DNA of 44,308 nt, taken from an uncultured Bacteroidales bacterium. Its GTDB lineage: Bacteria > Bacteroidota > Bacteroidia > Bacteroidales > UBA932. A program made the translations under genes and the position numbers. The notes beneath the pieces are model-generated. The model searched no databases, was not told the DNA's origin, and saw only the letters and a program-made list of their open reading frames with translations. Shown here piece after piece: positions 1 through 8,389 of this stretch. The DNA is taken from positions 1-44,308 of the forward strand of contig CAJOLJ010000047.1 in assembly GCA_905235445.1 (NCBI GenBank). Reading direction: 5' to 3'. How positions within the stretch are numbered: the first letter of the stretch is position 1; each line of letters opens with the position of its first letter.

Positions 1-146
1 CCCAGGGTCCCATCGCCCAGATTAAGGGGAGGAACTACACCCAGAAGGTGTTCGAGTATACGAAGGACGTCATTCTCGTGGGAATCAATTACGACCCCAC
101 GACGAAGGAACACCAGTGTACAATCGAGAATGTCTCCGCCCCGTAG
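1..146 (+). CDS. C-terminal end of an AAA-ATPase-like / PD-(D/E)XK nuclease superfamily protein (partial)
   Basis: An open frame enters from the left edge (first full codon at base 3) and stops with TAG at 144-146. About 47 residues remain. They include the pattern VILVGINYDPTTKEHQCTIE, which resembles the closing strands of the PDDEXK_9 domain in the large Bacteroidetes family of AAA-ATPase-like proteins with a C-terminal nuclease-like fold. The biochemical role of that family is not established. No catalytic residue lies in the visible part, so the call rests on resemblance of the C-terminal strand pattern only. The next gene starts about 380 bases downstream. Confidence 0.5.
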   Translation, partial: QGPIAQIKGRNYTQKVFEYTKDVILVGINYDPTTKEHQCTIENVSAP

Positions 147-524
147 GAAGGATTCCCTATAAGCAAGCATGTCCGGAGTTATGCCAATTGCTTCGGCGGC
201 AGCCTTCACGACAAATCAAGAAGGTTGATATTTGACTTGTTGAATTTACCTTACTACCGTGAGGGGAAGATGCTGTAACGACAAGAAGAATGCTGCCACG
301 ACAAAGTCGTCGACACAGACAAGATAAGGCACCGGCAAAGTTCGAAGCTACCGGTCTTGCCCCCTAAGACGGGACCTAGCCACCATCGCCCAGACAATTT
401 GGGGTACAAATGGGCTTTTTCACTCTTTCCCTTGGAATTCTTTCTTCCGAAAAGACTATTTTTGCATGTGGGCCCTTACCTCCTACCGGGGGCCTGCTTC
501 ATTTGGACAGCACATTCTCTTATC
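147..524. other. Intergenic region with short ACGACAA repeats
   Basis: This 378-base gap holds no credible gene. ACGACAA occurs three times (208-214, 278-284, 298-304). The last two sit inside a longer imperfect direct repeat (ATGCTG, two variable bases, ACGACAA; copies at 270 and 290). The region near 331-362 has an imperfect inverted repeat (GGCAAAG and CTTGCC arms). The right end carries the probable ispD promoter. Otherwise nothing is recognised. Confidence 0.4.
457..464 (+). promoter_or_regulatory. Probable ispD promoter (-7 box)
   Basis: TATTTTTG matches the Bacteroidetes -7 consensus TAnnTTTG exactly. CTTG at 431-434 may be the -33 box, though the 22-base spacer is slightly long. The predicted start of transcription near 471 leaves a leader of about 55 bases before the ispD ATG at 525. 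Confidence 0.45.
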
Positions 525-1274
525 ATGGCTCAAAAGTATCTCGTAATCCTTGCCGGAGGGCAGGGCCTCCGGATGGGGAGCAGCACCCCCAAGCAACTGC
601 TGGACCTGGGCGGTAAACCGGTCCTGAGGCGGACCATGGAACGCTTCCTTGCGGTCTATCCCGACATCAAGATCGTGACGGTGCTCGGGAAAAGCAGCAT
701 GGACACATGGAAAGAGTACTGCATCAAAGACAATTTCTCCGTGTCCCAGAGAATGGTCCCTGGCGGGATAACCCGTTTCCACTCCGTGAGAAATGCCCTT
801 GCGAAGATCCCGGACGGAGCCATCGTCGCAATACATGACGGGGTGAGACCCCTTCTTACGGAAAAGATGATAAGGCGGATGTTCACCAGGATGGAGGAAG
901 GAGACATCCAGGCGCTAATTCCCGTCATTCCGTCCGTGGACACCCTCAAGTACCTGAGCCTCGACAAGGACTCCCCGCGAGAGGATCCCACATTCAGCGT
1001 CCCCACCGGGAACATTGATCCCTCCCGTGAACTCATCTGGGGAGCGCAGACCCCCCAGATGTTCCTTTCCCAATGTATCAGGAAGGCCTACGACAACCCC
1101 TTCGACACCTCCTTCACCGATGACGCATCGGTTGCCCAGAAAACAGGAATGCCCCTCACCTACTGTCTGGGTGAGAGGCTGAACATCAAAATCACAACTC
1201 CCGAGGATCTCCTGCTGGCAAGGGCCATCCGCACCCTGCAGCTCCAGAAGGAGAAAGAGGAGATGGAAGGATAA
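525..1274 (+). CDS. ispD: 2-C-methyl-D-erythritol 4-phosphate cytidylyltransferase (IspD)
   Basis: A 249-residue cytoplasmic enzyme of the MEP isoprenoid pathway. It transfers CMP from CTP to methylerythritol phosphate. The N-terminus has the nucleotide-binding loop LAGGQGLRMG followed by PKQLL. Further family motifs are HDGVRPL in the middle, WGAQTPQMF, FTDDASV, and the closing NIKITTPEDL. The open frame extends upstream to 357, but the ATG at 525 begins directly with the family N-terminus (MAQKYLVILAGG), and the promoter -7 box at 457 lies inside the extension, so the shorter start is chosen. A modest insertion after the central beta strands (around residues 150-165) makes it slightly longer than most IspD proteins. 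The gene converges on the AsnC-type regulator with only eight bases between stop codons and no clear terminator. Confidence 0.93.
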   Translation: MAQKYLVILAGGQGLRMGSSTPKQLLDLGGKPVLRRTMERFLAVYPDIKIVTVLGKSSMDTWKEYCIKDNFSVSQRMVPGGITRFHSVRNALAKIPDGAIVAIHDGVRPLLTEKMIRRMFTRMEEGDIQALIPVIPSVDTLKYLSLDKDSPREDPTFSVPTGNIDPSRELIWGAQTPQMFLSQCIRKAYDNPFDTSFTDDASVAQKTGMPLTYCLGERLNIKITTPEDLLLARAIRTLQLQKEKEEMEG

Positions 1275-1282
1275 CGGGGCCC

Positions 1283-1906
1283 CTACTCTGCCGAAGAGGA
1301 TTTCTTGGAGGACCGGGTACGGCGCAGGCGGGGTTGGTCCGCACCTGCCTCACCTTCGGTGCCGCCTTCTTTTTCACGGCGTTCCTTTGCCGTAGTCTCA
1401 GAGAAACTCGTGCTCTTATATTCCTTCACCCAGACCTGGCGGTCGATGGCCTCGTCGAGGGCTATCATGGTGTCGGTGGCCTGGATGTAGGGTATCTTCT
1501 GGATGGTATTTATGAGCACCTCCATCAGGTGGTCATTGTCCAGGCAATACATCTTCACGAGGAGGGCGTATTTCCCGGTTACGAAATGACACTCGACCAC
1601 CTCGGGGATCTTCTTCAGTTCAGCGACGACATCGTTGTATTTGCTGGCTTCCGCCAGAGTGATGCTGACGAATGCGCATACGTTTAGTCCAAGGGCCTGG
1701 GGCTTCACCAGGAGACGGGATCCGGTTATGACCCCGTTGGTCTCCAATCTCTTCACCCTCTGGTGAATAGCCGCTCCCGAAACACCGCACTCCCTCGCTA
1801 TCTCGAGGAAAGGCATTCTTGCGTTCTTGACCAGGAATGAGAGTATCTTCTGGTCTATCTCATCTATATGATATACGGACTGTATACGAGAATTGACGTT
1901 TTCCAT
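1283..1906 (-). CDS. Lrp/AsnC-family transcriptional regulator with a charged C-terminal tail
   Basis: A 207-residue regulator. Residues about 13-60 form the AsnC-type helix-turn-helix (IDEIDQKILSFLVKNAR, then SGAAIHQRVKRLETNGVI). Residues about 68-150 form the RAM ligand-binding and oligomerisation domain (KIPEVVECHFVTGKYALLVK). Members usually sense amino acids and assemble as octamers; the ligand here cannot be read. The family is normally about 150-160 residues. This one carries about 45 extra residues, first acidic and Gly-rich, then Arg/Ser/Lys-rich (RRTRSSKKSSSAE). The start at 1906 places MENVNSRIQ just before the domain. A good -7 box lies at 1952-1959. The neighbour topA lies upstream on the same strand, with its own terminator in between. 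Confidence 0.88.
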   Translation of the reverse strand: MENVNSRIQSVYHIDEIDQKILSFLVKNARMPFLEIARECGVSGAAIHQRVKRLETNGVITGSRLLVKPQALGLNVCAFVSITLAEASKYNDVVAELKKIPEVVECHFVTGKYALLVKMYCLDNDHLMEVLINTIQKIPYIQATDTMIALDEAIDRQVWVKEYKSTSFSETTAKERREKEGGTEGEAGADQPRLRRTRSSKKSSSAE

Positions 1907-1951
1907 GTGACTGGCAGATTAATGTTACAAACTGAAAGTTATGATTCGACG

Positions 1952-1959
1952 CAAATTTA
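1952..1959 (-). promoter_or_regulatory. Probable promoter of the Lrp/AsnC gene (-7 box)
   Basis: Read on the minus strand, TAAATTTG matches TAnnTTTG exactly. Transcription would start near 1945, about 38 bases before the ATG at 1906. No convincing -33 box is seen at the usual distance. An A/T-rich inverted repeat (CTTTTTT-CAAC-AAAAAAG, 1994-2011) lies just upstream. Confidence 0.45.
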
Positions 1960-2097
1960 TAAAGAAAATGCAACTCATTTGTTTGTTTTCTGACTTTTTT
2001 CAACAAAAAAGTTCATTTCTTCTTTAAACCTTAATTTCAGTCACCCTCCCGCCGATGTCCATGCTTAGAAAAAGTAACCCTCACCCGCCCCTTCCAC

Positions 2098-2129
2098 AAA
2101 AAAACCCGTCCCTCACGAAGGAGACGGGG
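2098..2129 (-). terminator. Rho-independent terminator of topA
   Basis: On the minus strand the arms CCCGTC and GACGGG (outer stem with partial pairing inside) are followed directly by a run of seven T. It lies 36 bases past the topA stop codon, as expected for its terminator. Confidence 0.7.
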
Positions 2130-2164
2130 TAACACTGTTGCATGCGACAGGAACGGCGTTTATC

Positions 2165-4723
2165 CTATTTCTTCTCTGCCGATGGGGCCTTGGACTTCCT
2201 GGAAGTGGCTGCCTTCTTCTTTGAAGGGGCCGCGCCCTCATCCTTCTTCGAAGGGGCGGAAGACTTCCTGGAAGAGCGTCCTGTCGGGGTGGAAGAGGAG
2301 AGGATGGCCCTGACATCCTCGGCGCTGAGGTCCTGGGCCTGCTTGTCGGCGGGTATCCTGTAGTTCCCGGAAGTGTGACGGATGTACGGCCCGAAACGAC
2401 CGTCGAGGACCTTTGCCTCAAGTTCCGGAAAATCCTTTATGACTGACGAGTCCTTGGTGGAGGTGGCTGCCTGGATGAGGGCTATGCACTGCTCCAGGGA
2501 TACCGTTATGGGGTCCACTCCCCTCGGCAGGGACTTATTGATGTTCCCGTATTTCACATAAGGACCGAACCTTCCGCTATTCACTGTCACGTCCTCCCCC
2601 TCGTACTGTCCCACTGTGCGGGGCAGGACAAAGAGCCTGAGGGCCTCCTCGAGGGTGATGGAATAGGGATCGCCGCCCTTGGGAATGGAGGCATTGCGCT
2701 CCCCGTACTTGACATAGGGGCCGAAGCGCCCTACGTTGGCGACGAGAGGCACCCCGTCCACCTCCCCGATGGTCCTGGGAAGGGAGAATGCCCTGAGGGC
2801 CTCCTCGAGGGTGAGATTCTCGATGAGAGTTCCGGAGGACAGGTGCGCATAGACCTTGGAGTCGCCCTCCCCTTTCTGGAGATAGGGCCCGTACTGGCCG
2901 AGGTGGGCGGTTATCGGAAGGCCGTCCCGGGGGTCGATGCCGACTTCCCGGCTCACCGTACCGTAATCCTTGGCCGAGAGGACTTCCTGCACCTTGTCGT
3001 GGAAAGGTCCGTAGAAATCCTTTATCATGGCATTCCATGCCAGGCCTCCCTCAGCCACCATATCGAACTCCTTCTCGACATTCGCCGTGAAGTCGTAGTC
3101 CATGATGTCGGGGAAGTATTTGACGAGATAGTCCGTAACCGCCATGCCGATATTCTGGGGAAGGAGCTTGCCCTTCTCGGCGCCGACCGTTTCCGTCCTG
3201 GCGGAGGATGTTATCTTCCCGTCATTGAGGGTGTAGTTGGTCACTTTCACCTTCTCGCCTTCCACGTTCCCCTTCTGGATGTACCCGCGGTCACGGGTGA
3301 GGGTGGTGATGATGGTGGAATAGGTCGAAGGACGGCCGAGGCCAAGTTCCTCGAGCTTCTTGATGAGGGTGGCCTCGGAGTAGCGGGGCGGGGCCTGGGT
3401 AAACTTGCAATCAGCGCCGATCTGCTTGCACATGAGGTCTGTCCCGACAGATATGGCGGGGAGGATGACCTCGTCTTCCTCAGTGGCAAGGGACCCGTCC
3501 TCCGTGCTTTCCGCATACACTTTCAGGAACCCGTCGAAAAGGATCTCCGTTGCCTGGGCCCTGAAGAGTTCGCTTCTCTTGTCGGAGGCTATCGCCACGT
3601 CGGTGCGCAGAGTCCTGGCATCAGCCATCTGGCTGGCGACGGTCCTCTTCCAGATGAGGTCATAGAGCTTCTGCTCCTGTACAGACCCCTGGATCTTCGG
3701 GGTACCCAGATAGGTGGGACGTATGGCTTCGTGGGCCTCCTGGGCGCCCTTGCTGTGGACATGGTACTGGCGTGCCTTGTGGTACTGGTCACCGAAGTTC
3801 TCCGTTACGTACTTCCTGGCCGCACCGATGGCAAGGGAGGAGAGATTCGTGGAATCGGTCCTCATGTAGGTAATAAGACCCTTCTCGTAGAGGTCCTGGG
3901 CTATTCTCATGGTCTGGCTCACGGACAGGTGAAGACGGCGCGATGCCTCCTGCTGGAGGGTGGAGGTGGTGAAAGGAGGTGCAGGGGTACGGGTGACTTC
4001 CTTCTTGTCAATGGAAGCGACCTTATAGGTGGCCCCCATGCTGTCCCGGAGGAACCGGGTGGCATCCTCGGCGGCAGCGAACTTTCCGTCAAGTGCCGCC
4101 TTCAGGGGCTGGGGTGACGAAGGGACGGTAAAGAGCCCTTCAATCTTATAGAAGGGAGTCTTGCTGAAGGCCATTATCTCCCTTTCCCTGTCCACGACAA
4201 GCCTCAGGGTGACGCTCTGGACCCTTCCTGCCGAAAGGTTCCTCTGGATTTTCTTCCACAGGACAGGGGACAGCTCGAAACCGACCAGCCTGTCCAGCAC
4301 CCTTCGGGCCTGCTGGGCATAAACGAGGTTCATGTCCACGACACGGGGATTGCGGATGGCTTCCCCGATGGCGGTGGGGGTTATCTCATGGAAGACTATC
4401 CTGTTGGTTGTCAGGGGGTCCAGACCCAGGGCCTGGGTAAGGTGCCACGATATGGCCTCTCCCTCACGGTCTTCATCGCTTGCAAGCCAGACGGTATCCA
4501 CCTTGGAGACCGCAGCTTTCAGATCCTTGACAATTTTCTTCTTGTCATCGGGAATCTCGTATATCGGGGCGAAGGAGTTCTCGATATCGATGCTTAGGTT
4601 ATGGTCCTGGAGGTCACGGATATGTCCTTTGCTGGACATTACGATGTAGTCCTCGCCGAGGAACTTCTGGATGGTTGTCACCTTACCCGGTGACTCTACT
4701 ATTACGAGGTTCTTAGCTGACAT
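2165..4723 (-). CDS. topA: DNA topoisomerase I (type IA)
   Basis: An 852-residue type IA topoisomerase that relaxes negative supercoils through a transient 5'-phosphotyrosyl link. The TOPRIM domain opens the protein (NLVIVESPGK, then SSKGHIRDL, and the acidic DEDREGE). The catalytic tyrosine is Tyr286 in GLITYMRTDST. The core ends near residue 590. The C-terminal part holds four GRFGPY-type repeats, the Zn-ribbon-derived DNA-binding modules without cysteines that are typical of Bacteroidetes TopA. The last 40 residues are rich in Lys, Ser, Ala and Pro (SSRKSSAPSKK, KKKAATSRKSK) and probably bind DNA or RNA polymerase, as similar tails do in other phyla (inference). A promoter at 4820-4852 overlaps the divergent PBP promoter, and a terminator lies at 2098-2129. 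Confidence 0.97.
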   Translation of the reverse strand: MSAKNLVIVESPGKVTTIQKFLGEDYIVMSSKGHIRDLQDHNLSIDIENSFAPIYEIPDDKKKIVKDLKAAVSKVDTVWLASDEDREGEAISWHLTQALGLDPLTTNRIVFHEITPTAIGEAIRNPRVVDMNLVYAQQARRVLDRLVGFELSPVLWKKIQRNLSAGRVQSVTLRLVVDREREIMAFSKTPFYKIEGLFTVPSSPQPLKAALDGKFAAAEDATRFLRDSMGATYKVASIDKKEVTRTPAPPFTTSTLQQEASRRLHLSVSQTMRIAQDLYEKGLITYMRTDSTNLSSLAIGAARKYVTENFGDQYHKARQYHVHSKGAQEAHEAIRPTYLGTPKIQGSVQEQKLYDLIWKRTVASQMADARTLRTDVAIASDKRSELFRAQATEILFDGFLKVYAESTEDGSLATEEDEVILPAISVGTDLMCKQIGADCKFTQAPPRYSEATLIKKLEELGLGRPSTYSTIITTLTRDRGYIQKGNVEGEKVKVTNYTLNDGKITSSARTETVGAEKGKLLPQNIGMAVTDYLVKYFPDIMDYDFTANVEKEFDMVAEGGLAWNAMIKDFYGPFHDKVQEVLSAKDYGTVSREVGIDPRDGLPITAHLGQYGPYLQKGEGDSKVYAHLSSGTLIENLTLEEALRAFSLPRTIGEVDGVPLVANVGRFGPYVKYGERNASIPKGGDPYSITLEEALRLFVLPRTVGQYEGEDVTVNSGRFGPYVKYGNINKSLPRGVDPITVSLEQCIALIQAATSTKDSSVIKDFPELEAKVLDGRFGPYIRHTSGNYRIPADKQAQDLSAEDVRAILSSSTPTGRSSRKSSAPSKKDEGAAPSKKKAATSRKSKAPSAEKK

Positions 4724-4819
4724 TCTAATGTTTCATAAGGTTTGCGGCAGGGGATGACGGCAAGACGGTCTCCTTCACTTCCGCTGATTCGGATGCGGGC
4801 CTACAGCGGCCTGCGGGTG

Positions 4820-4852
4820 CAAAGTAAAGAACAATCTTTCAAATTCTCCAAA
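4820..4852 (-). promoter_or_regulatory. Probable topA promoter
   Basis: On the minus strand TTTG (4852-4849) and TTACTTTG (4827-4820) are separated by 21 bases, close to the Bacteroidetes consensus (one mismatch in the -7 box). Transcription would start near 4813, a leader of about 90 bases. It interlocks with the divergent PBP promoter. Confidence 0.5.
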
Positions 4853-4868
4853 TTTCTTATTAATTTTG
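4837..4868 (+). promoter_or_regulatory. Probable promoter of the PBP1A-ddl-prmC operon
   Basis: TAATTTTG at 4861-4868 is an exact TAnnTTTG box. TTTC at 4837-4840 stands 20 bases upstream as a near-match to the -33 box. The predicted leader is about 90 bases. The element overlaps the divergent topA promoter. Confidence 0.5.
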
Positions 4869-4963
4869 TGATTGCTTTGGCGTGGTCTCCGCACACTTTG
4901 AAAAGACCCCCGAAGGGGAGGGAAAACCCCGCCACGAGCATCAAAAACACCTCTATTCGACTG

Positions 4964-7318
4964 ATGAAAAAAAGCAATAAGAAAAAGTACAATCAGTGGT
5001 TCTGGGCGATAGTCACGCTTCCCGTCCTTTTATTTGCCTTGCTTCTTCTGATAGTCTGGGTTTTCGCAGACATCCCCTCCTTCGAGGAACTCGAAAATCC
5101 CGACAGCAAGCTGGCCACCCAGGTCCTGGCACAGGACGGGGAACTGCTGACCACCTTCCATATCGAGAACCGTTCATTCGTCTCCTACGACGAACTATCC
5201 CCCAGTGTCGTCCATGCCGCCATCGCGACCGAGGACCAGAGGTTCTATTCCCACTCCGGCATCGACTTCCGCTCCCTGGGCAGGGTCCTCTTCAAGACCC
5301 TCCTCATGAGGAAGAGCAGCCAGGGAGGCGGTTCCACGATCACCCAGCAGCTGGCAAAGACCCTCTATCCGAGGGATGACATCTCCAGCAAGATCCCCGG
5401 AGTGTCACAGATAAAGATGGTATGGATAAAACTGAAGGAGTGGATTACGGCAGTGAAGCTGGAGAGGGACTACACGAAGGACGAGATAGTGAACATGTAC
5501 CTGAATTCCATCTTCTTCGGTTCCAGCGCCTACGGTATCAAGGCCGCCTCGCAGACTTTCTTCGCAAAGGACCCCAAGGACCTGACGATAGAGGAAAGCG
5601 CAACCCTCATCGGGATGGTGAACAAGCCCACCCGCTACAATCCCGCCCTGAACCCAGAAAAGTCCCTTGTCAGGCGGAATTTCGTCATTTCCAAGATGGA
5701 GAAGATGAAGTACATCACAAAGGCCGAAAGCGACTCCATACAGCAGATTCCGATCAGCCTGTCCTACCAGATCCAGGACCACAACGCAGGTCTCGCGCCA
5801 TATTTCAGGGACATGCTCCGCAAGTACATGAGCGCAAAGAAGCCCCGCAGAAGCGACTACAGCCAGAGAGAGGATTACAGCGTGGATTCCCTGCTGTGGG
5901 TCAATGACCAGCTCTACGGATGGATCGAGAAAAACCCTAAACCCAACGGGGAGAAATACAACATTGACCGCGACGGGCTTAAAATCTACACGACCATCAA
6001 CTACAAGATGCAGAAGTACGCCGAGGAGGCCGTATCCGAGCATCTGGGAAAGAATATGCAGAAGCTCTTCTTCGATGAGCTCAAGTACAAGAAGAACCCT
6101 CCTTTCGCCAACGACATCGATGACGCTACGGTGGAACGCCTGATGAAGCAGGCCCGCAGATGGAGCGACCGCTACAGGGTCCTCAAGAAAGAGGGCAAGA
6201 GCGAGGAGGAGATTTTCGCAACCTTCAAGGAGCCCATCAGGATGAGGGTTTTCTCTTACGACAAGAAGGGTTACAGGGACACCACCATGACCCCGGACGA
6301 CTCCATCCGCTACTACAAGGCATTCCTCAGGGCAGCCTTCATGGCCATCGAACCTTCCACCGGGCACATCAAGGCCTATGTCGGTGGACCGAACTACAGA
6401 TACTTCAAGTACGACAATGTCCACCAGGGCAAGAGGCAGGTGGGTTCCACAATCAAGCCCTTCCTCTACACTCTCGCCATGCAGGAGGGCATGACCCCCT
6501 GCGACAAGACGGTGTGCGTACCCCAGACCTTCATCCTGCCCGATGACAGGACATGGACCCCCCGAAGCACGGACAAGGAGGAATGGATCGGTCAGACCGT
6601 GACCCTGAAATGGGGTCTCACAAACTCCTCGAACAACATCTCCGCCTACCTCATGAAGCAGTTCGGGCCCCAGGCCATGGTCCAGATGATGAGGAAAATG
6701 GGGATCGGAAGCCACCTCGACGAAGTGCACTCACTGTGCGTGGGATCTGCGGACCTCAACGTATATGAGATGGTATCCGCCTACAACACCTATCCTTCCA
6801 GGGGAGTGTACATAAGCCCCATGTTCGTCACCCGGATAGAGGATAACCAGGGTAACGTCATCACTGAGTTCACCAACCGCAAGAGGGAGGCCATAAGCGA
6901 GCAGACAGCCTACCTGATGGCCAACATGATGCAATCGGTGGTCGCCAGCGGTACCGGAAACAGGCTGAGGTCCGTGTACAACCTCAATGGCCAGATAGCC
7001 GGAAAGACCGGCACCACCAACGACAACTCCGACGGCTGGTTCATAGGCTACACCCCTTCCATCACCGCAGGTGTATGGGTCGGCTGCGAGGACAGGCAGG
7101 TCCACTTCTCCTCCACGGCCTACGGACAGGGCGCCAGCGTGGCCCTTCCCATCTGGGGTATCTGGATGAAGAAAGTACTGGCCGACGGCACCCTGGGAAT
7201 AAGCGCCGACGACTCCTTCTCCCGCCCTGCGGGGTTCAACATAGACCTGGCCTGCACAGGAGGCGAGGAAGACACCGAGGGCGAGACCCAGTCCGAGACA
7301 GAGTATTTCTTTGACTAG
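4964..7318 (+). CDS. Class A penicillin-binding protein (PBP1A type), transglycosylase/transpeptidase
   Basis: A 784-residue bifunctional peptidoglycan synthase. After a basic start (MKKSNKKK) comes one membrane anchor at about residues 12-34 with the rest outside. The GT51 glycosyltransferase domain shows the catalytic Glu90 in ATEDQRFYSHSGID and the GGSTITQQLAKTL motif. The transpeptidase domain has the acylated Ser495 in GSTIKPF, the SNN triad in TNSSNNISA and Lys681 in GKTGTTND. Both active sites look complete. The frame is open upstream to 4742, but the ATG at 4964 gives the usual short cytoplasmic N-terminus, and the promoter lies inside the upstream part. The gene leads an operon: ddl follows after 15 bases and prmC after a further 39. 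The C-terminal tail is acidic (GGEEDTEGETQSETE). Confidence 0.95.
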   Translation: MKKSNKKKYNQWFWAIVTLPVLLFALLLLIVWVFADIPSFEELENPDSKLATQVLAQDGELLTTFHIENRSFVSYDELSPSVVHAAIATEDQRFYSHSGIDFRSLGRVLFKTLLMRKSSQGGGSTITQQLAKTLYPRDDISSKIPGVSQIKMVWIKLKEWITAVKLERDYTKDEIVNMYLNSIFFGSSAYGIKAASQTFFAKDPKDLTIEESATLIGMVNKPTRYNPALNPEKSLVRRNFVISKMEKMKYITKAESDSIQQIPISLSYQIQDHNAGLAPYFRDMLRKYMSAKKPRRSDYSQREDYSVDSLLWVNDQLYGWIEKNPKPNGEKYNIDRDGLKIYTTINYKMQKYAEEAVSEHLGKNMQKLFFDELKYKKNPPFANDIDDATVERLMKQARRWSDRYRVLKKEGKSEEEIFATFKEPIRMRVFSYDKKGYRDTTMTPDDSIRYYKAFLRAAFMAIEPSTGHIKAYVGGPNYRYFKYDNVHQGKRQVGSTIKPFLYTLAMQEGMTPCDKTVCVPQTFILPDDRTWTPRSTDKEEWIGQTVTLKWGLTNSSNNISAYLMKQFGPQAMVQMMRKMGIGSHLDEVHSLCVGSADLNVYEMVSAYNTYPSRGVYISPMFVTRIEDNQGNVITEFTNRKREAISEQTAYLMANMMQSVVASGTGNRLRSVYNLNGQIAGKTGTTNDNSDGWFIGYTPSITAGVWVGCEDRQVHFSSTAYGQGASVALPIWGIWMKKVLADGTLGISADDSFSRPAGFNIDLACTGGEEDTEGETQSETEYFFD

Positions 7319-7333
7319 AAAGCATACACAACC

Positions 7334-8350
7334 ATGAGTAAATACGACACCATTGCCGTGATTTACGGCAGCGACTCCTCCGAGTGGGAAGTGAGTTGCC
7401 GCAGCGGTGAATATACCGCATCCCACATAGACGAGACCCGCTACAATGTCTACGAGGTCTTTGCGCGTTTCGGGAAATGGCAGCTGGTCGCCTTCAAGAA
7501 GCGCAACTCCATGAGGGTCACCTTCCCGGAGAACGCCCGTCCCGAGGTGAGCAAGAACGATTTCTCGGTAACCGTCTACGGTGAGAAGGTGAAGTTCGAC
7601 TACGCCTACATCATGCAGCACGGAACTCCCGGGGAGACGGGCCAGCTCCAGGGCTACCTCGAGATGATGGGCGTACCCTTCTCGACTCCTTCGGCATACG
7701 TCACCACAGTCATTTTCGACAAATACTCCTGCAAGAGCTATCTTCGAGACGCCACTTTCGTGAAACTGGCCCCCGACACTTTCGTAAGGAAAGGCGCGGA
7801 CCTCAAGGCTTTCTGCAAGGACGCCATCGACAAGGTAGGTCTTCCGATGTTCGTTAAACCGACCTCCGGAGGATCCTCCTTCGGCATAAGCAAGGTGAAG
7901 GAAAACGGCGAGCTTGAGCAGGCAATCCGCTTCGCATTCACCGAGGGAGACACCGTAATACTTGAGAAAGCCATAGAGGGGGAAGAGTTCACCTGCGCGG
8001 CCTACACAGACGGAGGCGAGGTAAAGACCCTTCCCGTCATCCAGATAGTCTCGGACAATGAGTACTTCGACTACGAGGCCAAGTACAACGGGCATTCCAA
8101 GGAAATCTGTCCCGCACCGATTTCGGAAGAGCTCACAGCCCATATCCAGGACACAACCGCCAAGATATACTCTCACCTGGGCTGCTCCGGCCTTGTGAGA
8201 ATAGACTACATAAGCGCCCAGGATGGACTGTACTTCCTGGAAGTGAACGTTATCCCAGGGATGACCAACGCATCGCTGGTCCCGAAGATGGTCCGTGCCG
8301 CAGGAATGGACATAACCTCCTTCCTTACAACGGTGATAGAGAACACCTAA
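7334..8350 (+). CDS. ddl: D-alanine--D-alanine ligase
   Basis: A 338-residue cytoplasmic ATP-grasp ligase that joins two D-alanines for the peptidoglycan precursor. The N-terminal domain begins IAVIYGSDSSEWEVS. The ATP-binding glycine loop is seen in KPTSGGSSFGISKV, the large central ATP-grasp segment in ILEKAIEGEEFTCA, and the metal-binding C-terminal motif in FLEVNVIPGMT. The length is usual for the family. It is placed between the PBP and prmC with short gaps, so it is probably co-transcribed with the transpeptidase gene that consumes its product. Confidence 0.95.
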   Translation: MSKYDTIAVIYGSDSSEWEVSCRSGEYTASHIDETRYNVYEVFARFGKWQLVAFKKRNSMRVTFPENARPEVSKNDFSVTVYGEKVKFDYAYIMQHGTPGETGQLQGYLEMMGVPFSTPSAYVTTVIFDKYSCKSYLRDATFVKLAPDTFVRKGADLKAFCKDAIDKVGLPMFVKPTSGGSSFGISKVKENGELEQAIRFAFTEGDTVILEKAIEGEEFTCAAYTDGGEVKTLPVIQIVSDNEYFDYEAKYNGHSKEICPAPISEELTAHIQDTTAKIYSHLGCSGLVRIDYISAQDGLYFLEVNVIPGMTNASLVPKMVRAAGMDITSFLTTVIENT

Positions 8351-8389
8351 TTCCGTAAAAGCCTAAACTTACCGCCCGCCCCGAGCCCT

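Noticed and set aside
2843..4117. 424-residue open frame opposite topA
   Set aside because: It lies fully antisense to an unmistakable topA and has no domain; long antisense frames are common here because of the GC-rich codon bias.
5405..8176. Two antisense frames of 441 and 481 residues opposite the PBP and ddl genes
   Set aside because: Both mirror strongly supported genes, have Val/Gly/His-rich translations and show no family signature.
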